Assembly: GCA_003491925.1 (NCBI GenBank)
Contig: DNAU01000192.1
Location: 4,115-14,405 of the forward strand
Length of the DNA stretch: 10,291 nt
DNA from: Chloroflexota bacterium
GTDB lineage: Bacteria; Chloroflexota; Dormibacteria; Aeolococcales; Aeolococcaceae
Direction: 5' to 3'
The number at the start of each line of letters is the position of its first letter. The stretch's first letter is position 1. Under the pieces are notes generated by a model. That model saw only the letters and a list, made by a program, of their open reading frames with translations, had not been told where the DNA came from and ran no database searches. Position numbers and translations under genes: made by a program. Below are positions 1-5,818 of this stretch, piece by piece.

Positions 1-2
1 GG

Positions 3-434
3 CAGCTCTACCAGGTCTACATCAAGGCCAGCCCCGAGAAGGTCTGGCAGGCCATCACCACGCCCGAGTTCACCACCCGCTACTTCTACGGGTGCTACAT
101 CGAGTCGACGTTCAAGCCCAAGGCCAAGCTCACCCACTACACGGGGGACCGCTCCTCGGTGATGGTCGAGGGCGAGATCATCGAGGCGGATCCGCCGCAC
201 CGGCTGGTCCACACCTGGAACCTCCGCTACGACCCGAAGTTCGCCGCCGACGCGCCGAGCCAGGTCACCTGGGAGATCGCCTCCGAGGACGGCCAGGTCA
301 GCAAGCTCACGGTGATCCACGAGTTCGAGACCGAGGACGAGTCCTTCGCCGAGGTCGCCTCCGGCTGGAGCTGGGTGGTCAGCAACCTCAAGACCTTCCT
401 GGAGACCGGGGAGGCGCTGCCCAGCCACGACTGA
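3..434 (+). CDS. AHSA1/SRPBCC domain protein, 5'-truncated by window edge
   Basis: The reading frame is open from base 3 to the TGA at 432-434 and gives 143 residues with no start codon in view. The protein begins in the first beta strand of the fold (LYQVYIKASPEKVWQAIT), followed by the typical FTTRYFYG segment, a G-x-I-I-x-x-D-P-P-H-R-L strand (about 55-66) and a C-terminal helix with GWSWVVSNLKTFLETG. This is the pattern of the Activator-of-Hsp90-ATPase-like (AHSA1) branch of the SRPBCC/START superfamily, which forms a hydrophobic ligand pocket. Members are usually about 145-165 residues, so only a short N-terminal piece is missing. In many genomes such genes follow an ArsR-type regulator, but the upstream neighbour is outside the window. 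The ligand is unknown. Family assignment is confident; any specific function would be a guess. Confidence 0.85.
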   Translation, partial: QLYQVYIKASPEKVWQAITTPEFTTRYFYGCYIESTFKPKAKLTHYTGDRSSVMVEGEIIEADPPHRLVHTWNLRYDPKFAADAPSQVTWEIASEDGQVSKLTVIHEFETEDESFAEVASGWSWVVSNLKTFLETGEALPSHD

Positions 435-453
435 CCGGCGACCATCGGACGCC

Positions 454-479
454 GGAGGTCACCGAACGCCGGTGACTCC
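454..479. terminator. Hairpin between convergent genes
   Basis: GGAGGTCACCG (454-464) pairs with CGGTGACTCC (470-479) around the loop AACGC, giving ten base pairs with one bulged G. It starts 20 bases after the AHSA1 stop codon and lies before the 3' end of the opposing esterase, where a bidirectional terminator is expected. There is no U-tract on either side, so it would be an intrinsic terminator of the U-poor kind seen in high-GC bacteria. Confidence 0.5.
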
Positions 480-486
480 TCAGGGT

Positions 487-555
487 GCCGCCGCTCCGCC
501 GTGGGGCGGCGGCATCGAGGCCTCGCGCCGTCGCGGGGCCGGGCTGGGCGGCCCC
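487..555. terminator. Two further GC hairpins in the convergent gap
   Basis: GCCGCCGC (487-494) pairs with GCGGCGGC (506-513), and GGGGCC (535-540) pairs with GGCCCC (550-555). Both lie between the AHSA1 stop and the esterase stop (574/575). They may back up the hairpin at 454-479 or terminate the minus-strand esterase transcript. In such GC-rich DNA hairpins arise easily by chance, so a role is inferred from position only. Confidence 0.35.
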
Positions 556-574
556 ACCGAGTGAGGCTCGCCGC

Positions 575-1603
575 TCAGGGCAGGGGGTGAGCCGCGAAGA
601 AGGCCCAGATCACGCTGTCGGCGTCGACCGCGTTCGATTGCGGGCCGAGCAAGCTGGTCAGCGAGCTCGGCATGGCCGGGCCGCCCGGCCACTCGTGGCC
701 CTCCCCGGTGACGCTGTAGAGCGCGACGCTCGCCCCCCCGCCGCAGCCCTGATACACCGTCAGCGTGTAGCCGGAGCCGCCGGTGGTGGCGGGTGTCGTC
801 GAGCACTGGTCCTGCTCCGCCCAATCCAGCGCCGCCTGGGGGACCGAGTACGTCCAGTACGCCTCCCCGTTGCCGTCGTAGGGGTCGACCGGATCGGCGG
901 TGCCGTGGAAGGCGATGACCGGCACGGCGCGGGTCGCCGGGCAGGGAGTCGGGCGGCGCAGCCCGCTCACCGGGGCCACCGCGGCGAAGATCGGGGAGGC
1001 GTCGCAGCCGAGCTGGCTGGCCATGCGGGCGCCTCCGGAGAAGCCGGTGGCGTACACCTCGGAGGTGTCGACGCAGTACCGGGCCTCCAGGGCGCCGACC
1101 AGCTGGGTGAGAAAGGAGACGTCGTCGGCGGAGCCGCCCGGCTTCCCGCGACCGCCCACCAGCGGTTCCCCGGGCACGTTCCAGTCGAAGCCCGTCCCGT
1201 CCCGGATCAGCCCCTGCGGGTAGGCGACGATGAAGCCGTCGCGGTCGGCGGTCGCGTCCATGCCGCTGAAGCTCTCCTGGTCTGAGGCGGTGGCACCGCT
1301 GCCGTGCAGGTTGAGCACCAGCGGAGTTGGGCTGGAGGCGCCGTAGCCGGTGGGGACGTGGACGATGACGAGGCGGCTGTGGCCTCCCACCCGCAGGCTG
1401 AGCGTCACCGACCCGGACGACGCCGCCTGGCCGCAGCCGCTGGCGCCCGCCACCGCCGGCAGGGCCAGGCTCGAGGTCGCGACCTCGGTCGCGCTGCCCG
1501 CGCTGTGACAGGCGCTGACCAACACGCAGATGGCCGCCGCCATCGCGATCCGCCCGACCACGGCGCCCGACAACCGGGGGCGTGACAACCGGGTGGGTGT
1601 CAC
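575..1603 (-). CDS. Secreted lipoprotein esterase, PHB-depolymerase/feruloyl-esterase (LpqC-like) family
   Basis: This 342-residue alpha/beta hydrolase is predicted to be exported and lipid-anchored. The N-terminus is basic (four Arg before residue 20), then a hydrophobic stretch ends in the lipobox VSAC with Cys32 as the lipidated residue. The mature part has the oxyanion-hole strand LVLNLHGSG (95-103), the nucleophile elbow GFSGG with Ser189, the acid strand AFHGTADPVDPY with Asp237, and the catalytic histidine in GEGHEWPGG (His303). This order and spacing match the CE1-like family that includes secreted poly(3-hydroxybutyrate) depolymerases and feruloyl/acetylxylan esterases. Several cysteines (57, 177, 200, 221, 267, 287) could form disulfides outside the cell. 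The start is GTG at 1603; an internal ATG at 1543 would lose the basic n-region. The substrate (polyester or plant-cell-wall ester) cannot be told from sequence. Confidence 0.88.
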   Translation of the reverse strand: MTPTRLSRPRLSGAVVGRIAMAAAICVLVSACHSAGSATEVATSSLALPAVAGASGCGQAASSGSVTLSLRVGGHSRLVIVHVPTGYGASSPTPLVLNLHGSGATASDQESFSGMDATADRDGFIVAYPQGLIRDGTGFDWNVPGEPLVGGRGKPGGSADDVSFLTQLVGALEARYCVDTSEVYATGFSGGARMASQLGCDASPIFAAVAPVSGLRRPTPCPATRAVPVIAFHGTADPVDPYDGNGEAYWTYSVPQAALDWAEQDQCSTTPATTGGSGYTLTVYQGCGGGASVALYSVTGEGHEWPGGPAMPSSLTSLLGPQSNAVDADSVIWAFFAAHPLP

Positions 1604-1683
1604 CGGGGTGCGTTGAGGGGGATGCGCGTGGGACCTGTCACCAAGGATGGGCTCTCGGTGGTGCCTTTTCGGTCAGCGCAGAA

Positions 1684-1689
1684 AGCGTA
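1684..1689 (-). promoter_or_regulatory. Possible -10 box upstream of the esterase
   Basis: TACGCT on the minus strand (1689 to 1684) has the TANNNT form seen before other genes here. It lies about 80 bases upstream of the GTG at 1603, so it would give a leadered transcript. No convincing -35 is seen and the hexamer could be chance. Confidence 0.25.
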
Positions 1690-1722
1690 GCAGCGGCCCC
1701 ACGGGCCACCCCGGCCGCGAGA

Positions 1723-1968
1723 TCAGCCGGTGTAGCCCTCGACGGTCTCCGGCGGGCGCACCGACGCCTCGTCGGGGTCCAGGCCGTATTCCCGCCGGGC
1801 CTGCCGCTGGCGCAGCAGGTCCCAGCACTGGTCCAGGTGCACCTGCACGTCGCGGAGCCGGCGCCGCTGATCCTCGTCCATCCCCACGCCCCCCGCCGCG
1901 CGGGCGTAGAGCGCGTCCTCCTCACCGACAAGCCGCTCGATGTGCTGCAGGACCTCGGTGTCTTCCAT
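1723..1968 (-). CDS. DUF2630 family protein
   Basis: This small protein has 81 residues. It starts at ATG 1968, five bases after a perfect AGGAGGT ribosome site (1974-1980), which excludes the longer in-frame readings upstream. The sequence is acidic and helical: an N-terminal helix (EVLQHIERLVGEEDALYARA), a linker around GVGMDEDQ, a second helix (RRRLRDVQVHLDQCWDLLRQ), then the conserved-looking tail RREYGLDPDEASVRPPETV. This helical-hairpin-plus-tail pattern is that of DUF2630, a family of about 80 residues common in actinobacteria and relatives whose function is not known. It diverges from the cyclic-nucleotide-binding gene across 100 bases and is followed on the same strand, 119 bases later, by the esterase. 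Co-regulation with either is possible but not shown. Confidence 0.85.
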   Translation of the reverse strand: MEDTEVLQHIERLVGEEDALYARAAGGVGMDEDQRRRLRDVQVHLDQCWDLLRQRQARREYGLDPDEASVRPPETVEGYTG

Positions 1969-1973
1969 GATCG

Positions 1974-1980
1974 ACCTCCT
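1974..1980 (-). promoter_or_regulatory. Strong Shine-Dalgarno of the DUF2630 gene
   Basis: AGGAGGT on the minus strand, five bases before ATG 1968. It is the best ribosome site in the window and fixes the start. It contrasts with neighbouring genes that lack any such site. Confidence 0.85.
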
Positions 1981-2055
1981 GGTATCGCCGGCGGGGCTCG
2001 AAGCCGGGGCCGAGCTCCGGTGCCATCTCTGACCTTGCTCGCGCCACCTGCTTGA

Positions 2056-2061
2056 TACCAT
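2056..2061 (+). promoter_or_regulatory. -10 box for a leaderless cNMP-binding gene
   Basis: TACCAT is followed by exactly 7 bases and then ATG 2069, with no Shine-Dalgarno between. In leaderless genes of actinobacteria and Deinococcus-Thermus, a TANNNT hexamer at this distance places transcription initiation at the start codon. A weak TTG-type -35 (around 2034-2040) lies about 15-16 bases upstream. Confidence 0.55.
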
Positions 2062-2068
2062 CCTGGGC

Positions 2069-2467
2069 ATGGCAACTCTGGGCACCTCCCAGCTCTTCGC
2101 CGGATTGCCTGAACGCGAGATCAAGGAGATCGTCGAGAAGTTCGAGGAGGTGCGCCATCCGGCGGGGTGGGAGGTCACCCCGGGGGGCGGCGCCGGTGCC
2201 GGGTTCATGGTCGTCGGGGACGGGCAGCTCGACGTGGTGCTGCCCGATGGACGCACCCGGGAGCTCGGTCCCGGGGAAGCCTTCGGCGAGATGGCGCTGC
2301 TCGACAAGGGACGGCGCAGCGCCACCGTGCGAGCCCGGACCGACGTGACCATCTACTGGCTTCCGGCGTGGGAGTTCAAGCCCCTCCTGATCGACCATCC
2401 GGAGGTCAGCTACCGCCTGTTGGAGCAGCTGAGCCGCCGGCTCCGGCGGGCGGAGGGGGCCGGCTGA
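2069..2467 (+). CDS. Single-domain cyclic nucleotide-binding protein
   Basis: This 132-residue protein consists almost entirely of one cNMP-binding (CAP_ED-type) domain. It opens with the usual N-terminal helix (LFAGLPEREIKEIVEKFEE), followed by the beta-barrel and the phosphate-binding cassette FGEMALLDKGRRSATVRA (72-89). Glu74 and Arg83 sit where CRP and PKA regulatory domains hold the cyclic phosphate and ribose. The C-terminal helix (about 110-126) corresponds to the hinge helix. No helix-turn-helix, kinase or channel segment follows, so it cannot be a CRP-like DNA-binding regulator by itself. It could be a cNMP-responsive adaptor or a partner subunit. ATG 2069 has no ribosome site but a TANNNT box 7 bases upstream, suggesting a leaderless message. 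The divergent neighbour is DUF2630. Confidence 0.88.
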   Translation: MATLGTSQLFAGLPEREIKEIVEKFEEVRHPAGWEVTPGGGAGAGFMVVGDGQLDVVLPDGRTRELGPGEAFGEMALLDKGRRSATVRARTDVTIYWLPAWEFKPLLIDHPEVSYRLLEQLSRRLRRAEGAG

Positions 2468-2533
2468 GCCGTCCCGGGCTCCCGGGGAGGCGGCCCGGCT
2501 TCCCTGCCATCCTCTGATGACGCGGTGACGCAG

Positions 2534-2548
2534 CGCCCGCCCCGGGCG
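2534..2548. terminator. Compact GC hairpin between cNMP and DUF1275 genes
   Basis: CGCCCG (2534-2539) and CGGGCG (2543-2548) form a perfect six-pair stem with loop CCC, 67 bases after the cNMP stop and 32 bases before the DUF1275 start. It may terminate the first transcript or lie in the leader of the second. No U-tract follows. Confidence 0.35.
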
Positions 2549-2580
2549 AGGATCGCCACCACGCAGCGGGAGGAAGGTCC

Positions 2581-3312
2581 ATGAGCACGCTGGCACGATC
2601 ACTGCTCGACGACGTCCGGCAGACCCTGTTTCCACGCCGGGGCGCGAGGCACGGCTTGCTGCCGCCCCTGCTGGTCGGCATGACCGTCATCACCGGCGTG
2701 GTCGACGCCTTCAGCTACCTCGTGCTGGGCCACGTCTTCGTGGCCAACATGACCGGCAATGTCGTCTTCCTCGGCTTCGCCCTGGCCGGGGTCGGCGGGT
2801 TCTCGGTGGTCACCTCGGTGGTCGCGGTGGGCGCCTTCGTCGTGGGCGCCGCCGGCGGTGGGCTCCTCCGCTCGCACCTGGGCACCCGGGTTGGGCGACA
2901 TCTCGCCGCGGCCACCGGGATCCAGCTGCTCCTGATGGCGGTGGCGCTGCTCCTCTCCGCGGTCGTGGCCGGGTCGGTGCACGGCGCGCTCCGCGACGGA
3001 CTGGTGGCCATCCTGGCGGCCGCCCTCGGCATCCAGAACGCCACCGCACGCGGGCTGGCCGTCCCCGACCTGACGACCACGGTGCTCACCCTGACCATCA
3101 CCGGCATCGCCGCCGACGCCCGCGCGGCAGGGGGCAGCGGGGCCAGAGCCGGCCGCCGCCTGATCTCGGTCGCCGCCATGCTGGCGGGAGCCGTCGTCGG
3201 CGCCGTGCTCATCCTCCGCGGCCAGGTGACCGCCGCTCTGGCGGTGGCGGTGATCCTGATGGCGGCGATCGTGGCGTCGACCCGGTGGGTCCCGAGGTGG
3301 GCCGGCACCTGA
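2581..3312 (+). CDS. DUF1275 (YoaK-like) integral membrane protein
   Basis: This 243-residue, very hydrophobic protein appears to have six membrane segments, at roughly 28-50, 55-75, 78-94, 107-130, 135-155 and 190-235 (the last region probably two helices). Diagnostic DUF1275 features are visible: TGVVDAFSYLVLGHVFVANMTGN around residues 38-60, and the later GIQNATARGLAVPDLTTTVLT segment, where the QNA and TTTVLT motifs repeat the family pattern. The family (E. coli/Bacillus YoaK) consists of inner-membrane proteins of unknown transport role. The start ATG 2581 follows GGAGG (2569-2573) with 7 bases between. The N-terminal 25 residues are basic and cytoplasmic by the positive-inside rule. The gene stands apart from the preceding one by 113 bases, so it probably has its own promoter. 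Substrate unknown. Confidence 0.88.
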   Translation: MSTLARSLLDDVRQTLFPRRGARHGLLPPLLVGMTVITGVVDAFSYLVLGHVFVANMTGNVVFLGFALAGVGGFSVVTSVVAVGAFVVGAAGGGLLRSHLGTRVGRHLAAATGIQLLLMAVALLLSAVVAGSVHGALRDGLVAILAAALGIQNATARGLAVPDLTTTVLTLTITGIAADARAAGGSGARAGRRLISVAAMLAGAVVGAVLILRGQVTAALAVAVILMAAIVASTRWVPRWAGT

Positions 3313-3337
3313 GACGCACCGCGTGCTCCCGCCGGCA
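3301..3337. terminator. Possible two-tier hairpin at the end of the DUF1275 gene
   Basis: GCCGGC (3301-3306) can pair with GCCGGC (3332-3337), with an inner stem GCAC/GTGC (3316-3319/3323-3326). It spans the stop codon at 3310-3312. The position suits a terminator, but the stems are short and no U-tract follows. Confidence 0.25.
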
Positions 3338-3349
3338 CCGCCCACCCGA

Positions 3350-3381
3350 CACCTGATGCAGGACTCGAGGCTGTGACCAAG
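3350..3381 (-). repeat. Degraded copy of the 3' part of tRNA-Lys (T-arm and acceptor end)
   Basis: Read on the minus strand, 3381 to 3359 matches tRNA-Lys positions 42-64 (6946 to 6924) at 21 of 23 bases; the only differences are at tRNA positions 53 and 54. The following nine bases match the tRNA 3' acceptor strand at 5 of 9, giving 26 of 32 in total. The copy has lost T-stem pairing and the conserved T54, so it is not a functional tRNA. It has the same orientation as the intact gene 3.5 kb away, as in attachment-site duplications made by tRNA-targeting integrases. It ends 2 bases before the ATG of the next gene, so it occupies that gene's initiation region. A chance match is possible but looks unlikely at this length. 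Confidence 0.55.
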
Positions 3382-3383
3382 TC

Positions 3384-4415
3384 ATGGTGGCGGTGAGCGC
3401 CCGCCAGGCCCGGTGCCATCCTCAGCCTGCCGTGGTCGACAACGTCTGCACCGGGTGCTGGAGGTGGTTTCCCGGCACGGCCAGGACCTGCCCCGGGTGC
3501 GGCGCTCCGCTCACCCCCTCCAACGCCGCCGCGGCATCGCCCGCCCTCGCCGATCCTCCGCGCCCGCCGGCGCCCGCCCCGGCGGCGGCGGTTGCCGCCC
3601 CGCCCCGCAGCCATCGGCTCCTCTGGGTGCTGGTCTTCACGATCGTCCTGAGCTTCGCGATGGGCATCTTCCCCCTGCCCCAGCTCGGCCTCTGGGGCAA
3701 CCCGGGCTGCAGCTTCCCCGGCGCCACCTGCACCCGAGTCCTCTTCATCGGCAACAGCTACACGTCGGTCAACGACCTCCCGGACACGTTCGCCGACCTG
3801 GCCTGGGCCGGCGGCCATCGAGTCCAGACCCAGGCGCTCGACGAGGGTGGATGGACCCTCCAGGAGCACCTGGCCGCACCCGAGACGGCGACGACCCTCG
3901 CCTCCGAGCATTGGGACGTGGTCGTCCTCCAGGAGCAGAGCCAGATCCCGTCGCTGGCCGTGGACCGGACCCAGATGATGTACCCGGCGGCCACCGGCCT
4001 GGTCGCGGAGATCCGCGCCCGCGACGCGCAGCCGATGCTCTACCTGACGTTCGCCCACCAGGACGGCTGGCCCGAGGAGGGACTCGCCGACTACCCGACC
4101 ATGCAGACGGCCATCGACACCGGCTACCTCGGGATCGCCGACCAGCTCAGCGTGCCGGTGGCGCCGGTCGGCGTCGCCTGGGAGGCGGTGGTCGGCCAGG
4201 CCTCGCATCCGGCCCTGTGGGAGTCGGATGGCAGCCACCCGACGGCGAGCGGTACGTACCTCGCCGCCTGCGTCTTCTACGCGACGATCTTCCGGGAGAG
4301 CCCGGTCGGGCTCGGCGATGACGGCGGCCTCCCCGCCAGCGAGGCCCACGACCTCCAGGCCGTGGCGGCCGCCACCGTGCTCGGTGATCCCACCGAGTGG
4401 GGGCTGCCCGCGTAG
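3384..4415 (+). CDS. Zinc-ribbon / transmembrane / SGNH-hydrolase fusion protein
   Basis: This 343-residue protein has three visible parts. Residues 22-39 form a short zinc ribbon, CTGC...CPGC, with Cys22, 25, 36 and 39 (CxxC-x10-CxxC). Residues 41-75 are an Ala/Pro-rich linker. Residues 78-96 (LLWVLVFTIVLSFAMGIF) are a membrane span preceded by arginines. From 117 on there is an SGNH/GDSL-type hydrolase: block I VLFIGNSYTS with nucleophile Ser125, a strand VVVLQEQS (179-186), and the block V SDGSHPT with Asp282 and His285. The topology is therefore a cytoplasmic ribbon with a hydrolase outside the membrane. SGNH enzymes act on acyl or acetyl esters of lipids or polysaccharides; the substrate here is unknown. 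The start is uncertain: ATG 3384 lacks a good ribosome site, and GTG 3432 would keep all four cysteines. Confidence 0.8.
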   Translation: MVAVSARQARCHPQPAVVDNVCTGCWRWFPGTARTCPGCGAPLTPSNAAAASPALADPPRPPAPAPAAAVAAPPRSHRLLWVLVFTIVLSFAMGIFPLPQLGLWGNPGCSFPGATCTRVLFIGNSYTSVNDLPDTFADLAWAGGHRVQTQALDEGGWTLQEHLAAPETATTLASEHWDVVVLQEQSQIPSLAVDRTQMMYPAATGLVAEIRARDAQPMLYLTFAHQDGWPEEGLADYPTMQTAIDTGYLGIADQLSVPVAPVGVAWEAVVGQASHPALWESDGSHPTASGTYLAACVFYATIFRESPVGLGDDGGLPASEAHDLQAVAAATVLGDPTEWGLPA

Positions 4416-4459
4416 CCCCGCCGGCGATGGCCGCGAGGAGGGACGCGAGACTCAGGGCG

Positions 4460-4478
4460 CCGCCCGTCGTGCGGGCGG
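4460..4478. terminator. Hairpin between convergent SGNH and HAD genes
   Basis: CCGCCCG (4460-4466) and CGGGCGG (4472-4478) form a perfect seven-pair stem with loop TCGTG. It is centred in the 100-base gap between the stop codons of two convergent genes, so a shared terminator is the natural reading. There is no U-tract. Confidence 0.5.
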
Positions 4479-4515
4479 GTCACCGCGCCTGATGCCGGGA
4501 GTCGCGGCTGACCTT

Positions 4516-5181
4516 CTACGGAGACGTGCCCGCCAGACGGCGCACCGCGTCGGGGAGACCGGTGAGGTCCGCGAGGATCGCGGCGGCGAGGGAGGGGTCG
4601 TGGGGCTCGCCCAGCCGATTGATCCAGATGCTCGGGATCCCCAGCGTGGCACAGGGGCGGATGTCGTGGTGGTGGCTCTGGGCGACATGGATCCACCGCG
4701 CCGGGGCGTAGACGTCTCGGAAGTGGTGGAAGTGGGCCGGGTCGGGCTTGTACGCGCCGACGTCCTCGGCGGTGACCACTGCGTCGAAGGGGACGGGGAG
4801 GCGCCGGCGGGTGAGCGCGATCAGCTCCCGATCGCAGTTGGTGAGCAGGGCGAGCCGCCACCCGTCGTCGCGGCACGCCGTCAGCGCACCCCCGACATCG
4901 GGGAAGACCGGCCAGTACGGCAGGGTGACGGCCAGCGCGCCGGCGTCGTCCTCGTGCAGGGGCAGCGAGAGGTCGGCGGCCGCCCGGCGCAGCCCCTCGG
5001 TCAGGACCTCGCGGTACCGGGGCGCCGGCGTCCCCCGCTCGATCTCCAGCTCGTGGTCCAGGTACGCGTCGCGGACCTCGTCGCCCCGGCCGGGGAAGAG
5101 CAGCTCCCCGGTGATCGTGAAGCCATGGCGCCAGTCCACCAGGGTCCCGAAGCAGTCGAAGCTGAGCCAGCGCGCGGGCAC
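4516..5181 (-). CDS. HAD-superfamily hydrolase, haloacid-dehalogenase type II-like
   Basis: With GTG 5181 as start the protein has 221 residues and begins close to motif I, as the family usually does: ARWLSFDCFGTLVDW with nucleophile Asp9. The helical cap follows (about 17-90), then motif II LLTNCD (Thr114-Asn115), motif III YKPDPAHF (Lys145) and motif IV QSHHHDIRPC (Asp173), ending with LGIPSIWINR. This motif set matches the 2-haloacid-dehalogenase-like branch, which hydrolyses C-halogen or phosphate esters through an aspartyl intermediate. Whether this one is a dehalogenase or a phosphatase is open. An in-frame ATG at 5229 would add 16 residues, but the GTG has a TACCCT box exactly 7 bases upstream, as in two other genes here, so I prefer it. 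The gene diverges from the F420-type reductase. Confidence 0.82.
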   Translation of the reverse strand: MPARWLSFDCFGTLVDWRHGFTITGELLFPGRGDEVRDAYLDHELEIERGTPAPRYREVLTEGLRRAAADLSLPLHEDDAGALAVTLPYWPVFPDVGGALTACRDDGWRLALLTNCDRELIALTRRRLPVPFDAVVTAEDVGAYKPDPAHFHHFRDVYAPARWIHVAQSHHHDIRPCATLGIPSIWINRLGEPHDPSLAAAILADLTGLPDAVRRLAGTSP

Positions 5182-5188
5182 GGGCGCG

Positions 5189-5194
5189 AGGGTA
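5189..5194 (-). promoter_or_regulatory. -10 box for a leaderless HAD gene
   Basis: TACCCT on the minus strand (5194 to 5189), then 7 bases (5188-5182), then GTG 5181. There is no Shine-Dalgarno in this interval. The same spacing is seen at 2056-2069 and 8890-8877. If correct, the extra 16 codons up to ATG 5229 are untranslated promoter DNA. Confidence 0.5.
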
Positions 5195-5256
5195 GCAAGG
5201 AACGGGGGCGTCCACGCAACGGCGTCCACACGGCAGCTCCGCGGAGAATACCCGTC

Positions 5257-5712
5257 ATGGCCACCCGCTACCTCCGCCCCGGCTGGTTCACCACCAACGT
5301 CTTCAACCGGCTCGTGGCGGGGCTCACCCGCATCGGGATGAGCGTGCTCGGGTCACGGATCCTGGCCGTGCGCGGCCGCAAGACCGGCCAGTGGCGGACC
5401 ACCCCGGTGAACCTGCTCACCCATGAGGGTGCGCGCTACCTGGTGGCGCCGCGGGGCGTCACCCAGTGGGTGCGCAACGTCCGCGCCGGTAGTGACGTGG
5501 AGCTGCGCATCGGGCGCCGTCGCGAGCCGGTCGCGCTGGTGGAGCTCGAGGGCGACGAGAAGATCCCGGTGCTGCGCGCGTACCTGCGGCGGTGGAAGAT
5601 GGAGATCGGCGCCTTCTTCCAGGGGGTGGGACCGGACGCTCCGGACCCCGACCTGGCTGCGATCGCGCCGGGTTACCCGGCATTCCGGGTGGAGACGCGC
5701 AGGCCGGTCTGA
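5257..5712 (+). CDS. Deazaflavin (F420)-dependent nitroreductase family protein (Ddn-like)
   Basis: This 151-residue protein carries the hallmark of the F420H2-dependent quinone/nitroreductase family (Ddn of Mycobacterium): VRGRKTGQWRTTPVNLL (38-54), where the Arg/Lys-rich turn contacts the F420 phosphate. It is followed by the strand YLVAPRG (61-67) and W71-VRNVRAG (71-78). The C-terminal half has DVELRIGRRREPV and a helical end with YLRRWKMEIGAFF. The split-barrel fold and length (about 140-155) are normal for the family, which reduces quinones or nitro compounds with reduced F420. ATG 5257 follows GGAG by 10 bases. It diverges from the HAD gene, with 75 bases between the chosen starts. Its presence suggests that the host makes cofactor F420. 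The substrate is unknown. Confidence 0.87.
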   Translation: MATRYLRPGWFTTNVFNRLVAGLTRIGMSVLGSRILAVRGRKTGQWRTTPVNLLTHEGARYLVAPRGVTQWVRNVRAGSDVELRIGRRREPVALVELEGDEKIPVLRAYLRRWKMEIGAFFQGVGPDAPDPDLAAIAPGYPAFRVETRRPV

Positions 5713-5726
5713 CCGCGGCGTCGCGT

Positions 5727-5803
5727 CGCCCCTGGTGGCGCGATCCCAGGTCACGAGGCGGACGGGCGAGCCGCGCGCCAGGGGCGTCTCGGACGGGCTC
5801 GCC
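5727..5803. terminator. Overlapping inverted repeats between convergent genes
   Basis: CGCCCCTGG (5727-5735) pairs with CCAGGGGCG (5778-5786), and GGCGAGCC (5765-5772) pairs with GGCTCGCC (5796-5803). The two stems interleave, so only one can form at a time. They fill the 106-base gap between the reductase stop and the opposing isochorismatase stop and probably serve one transcript direction each. Confidence 0.4.
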
Positions 5804-5818
5804 GGTGCCTCTTCCGGG

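Noticed and set aside
485..1285. A 266-codon plus-strand frame
   Set aside because: It is antisense to the esterase, whose lipobox, nucleophile elbow and catalytic histidine are intact on the minus strand.
2715..4349. A 544-codon open frame on the minus strand
   Set aside because: It lies antisense to both the DUF1275 and SGNH genes, which have clear family motifs and proper starts. Its composition is Arg/Gly/Ala/Pro-rich, as expected for the complement of high-GC coding DNA.
4228..5712. A 494-codon plus-strand frame ending at the reductase stop
   Set aside because: Only its last 151 codons are the real reductase. The upstream part runs antisense through the HAD gene and out of frame through the SGNH gene. 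It is not a natural fusion.
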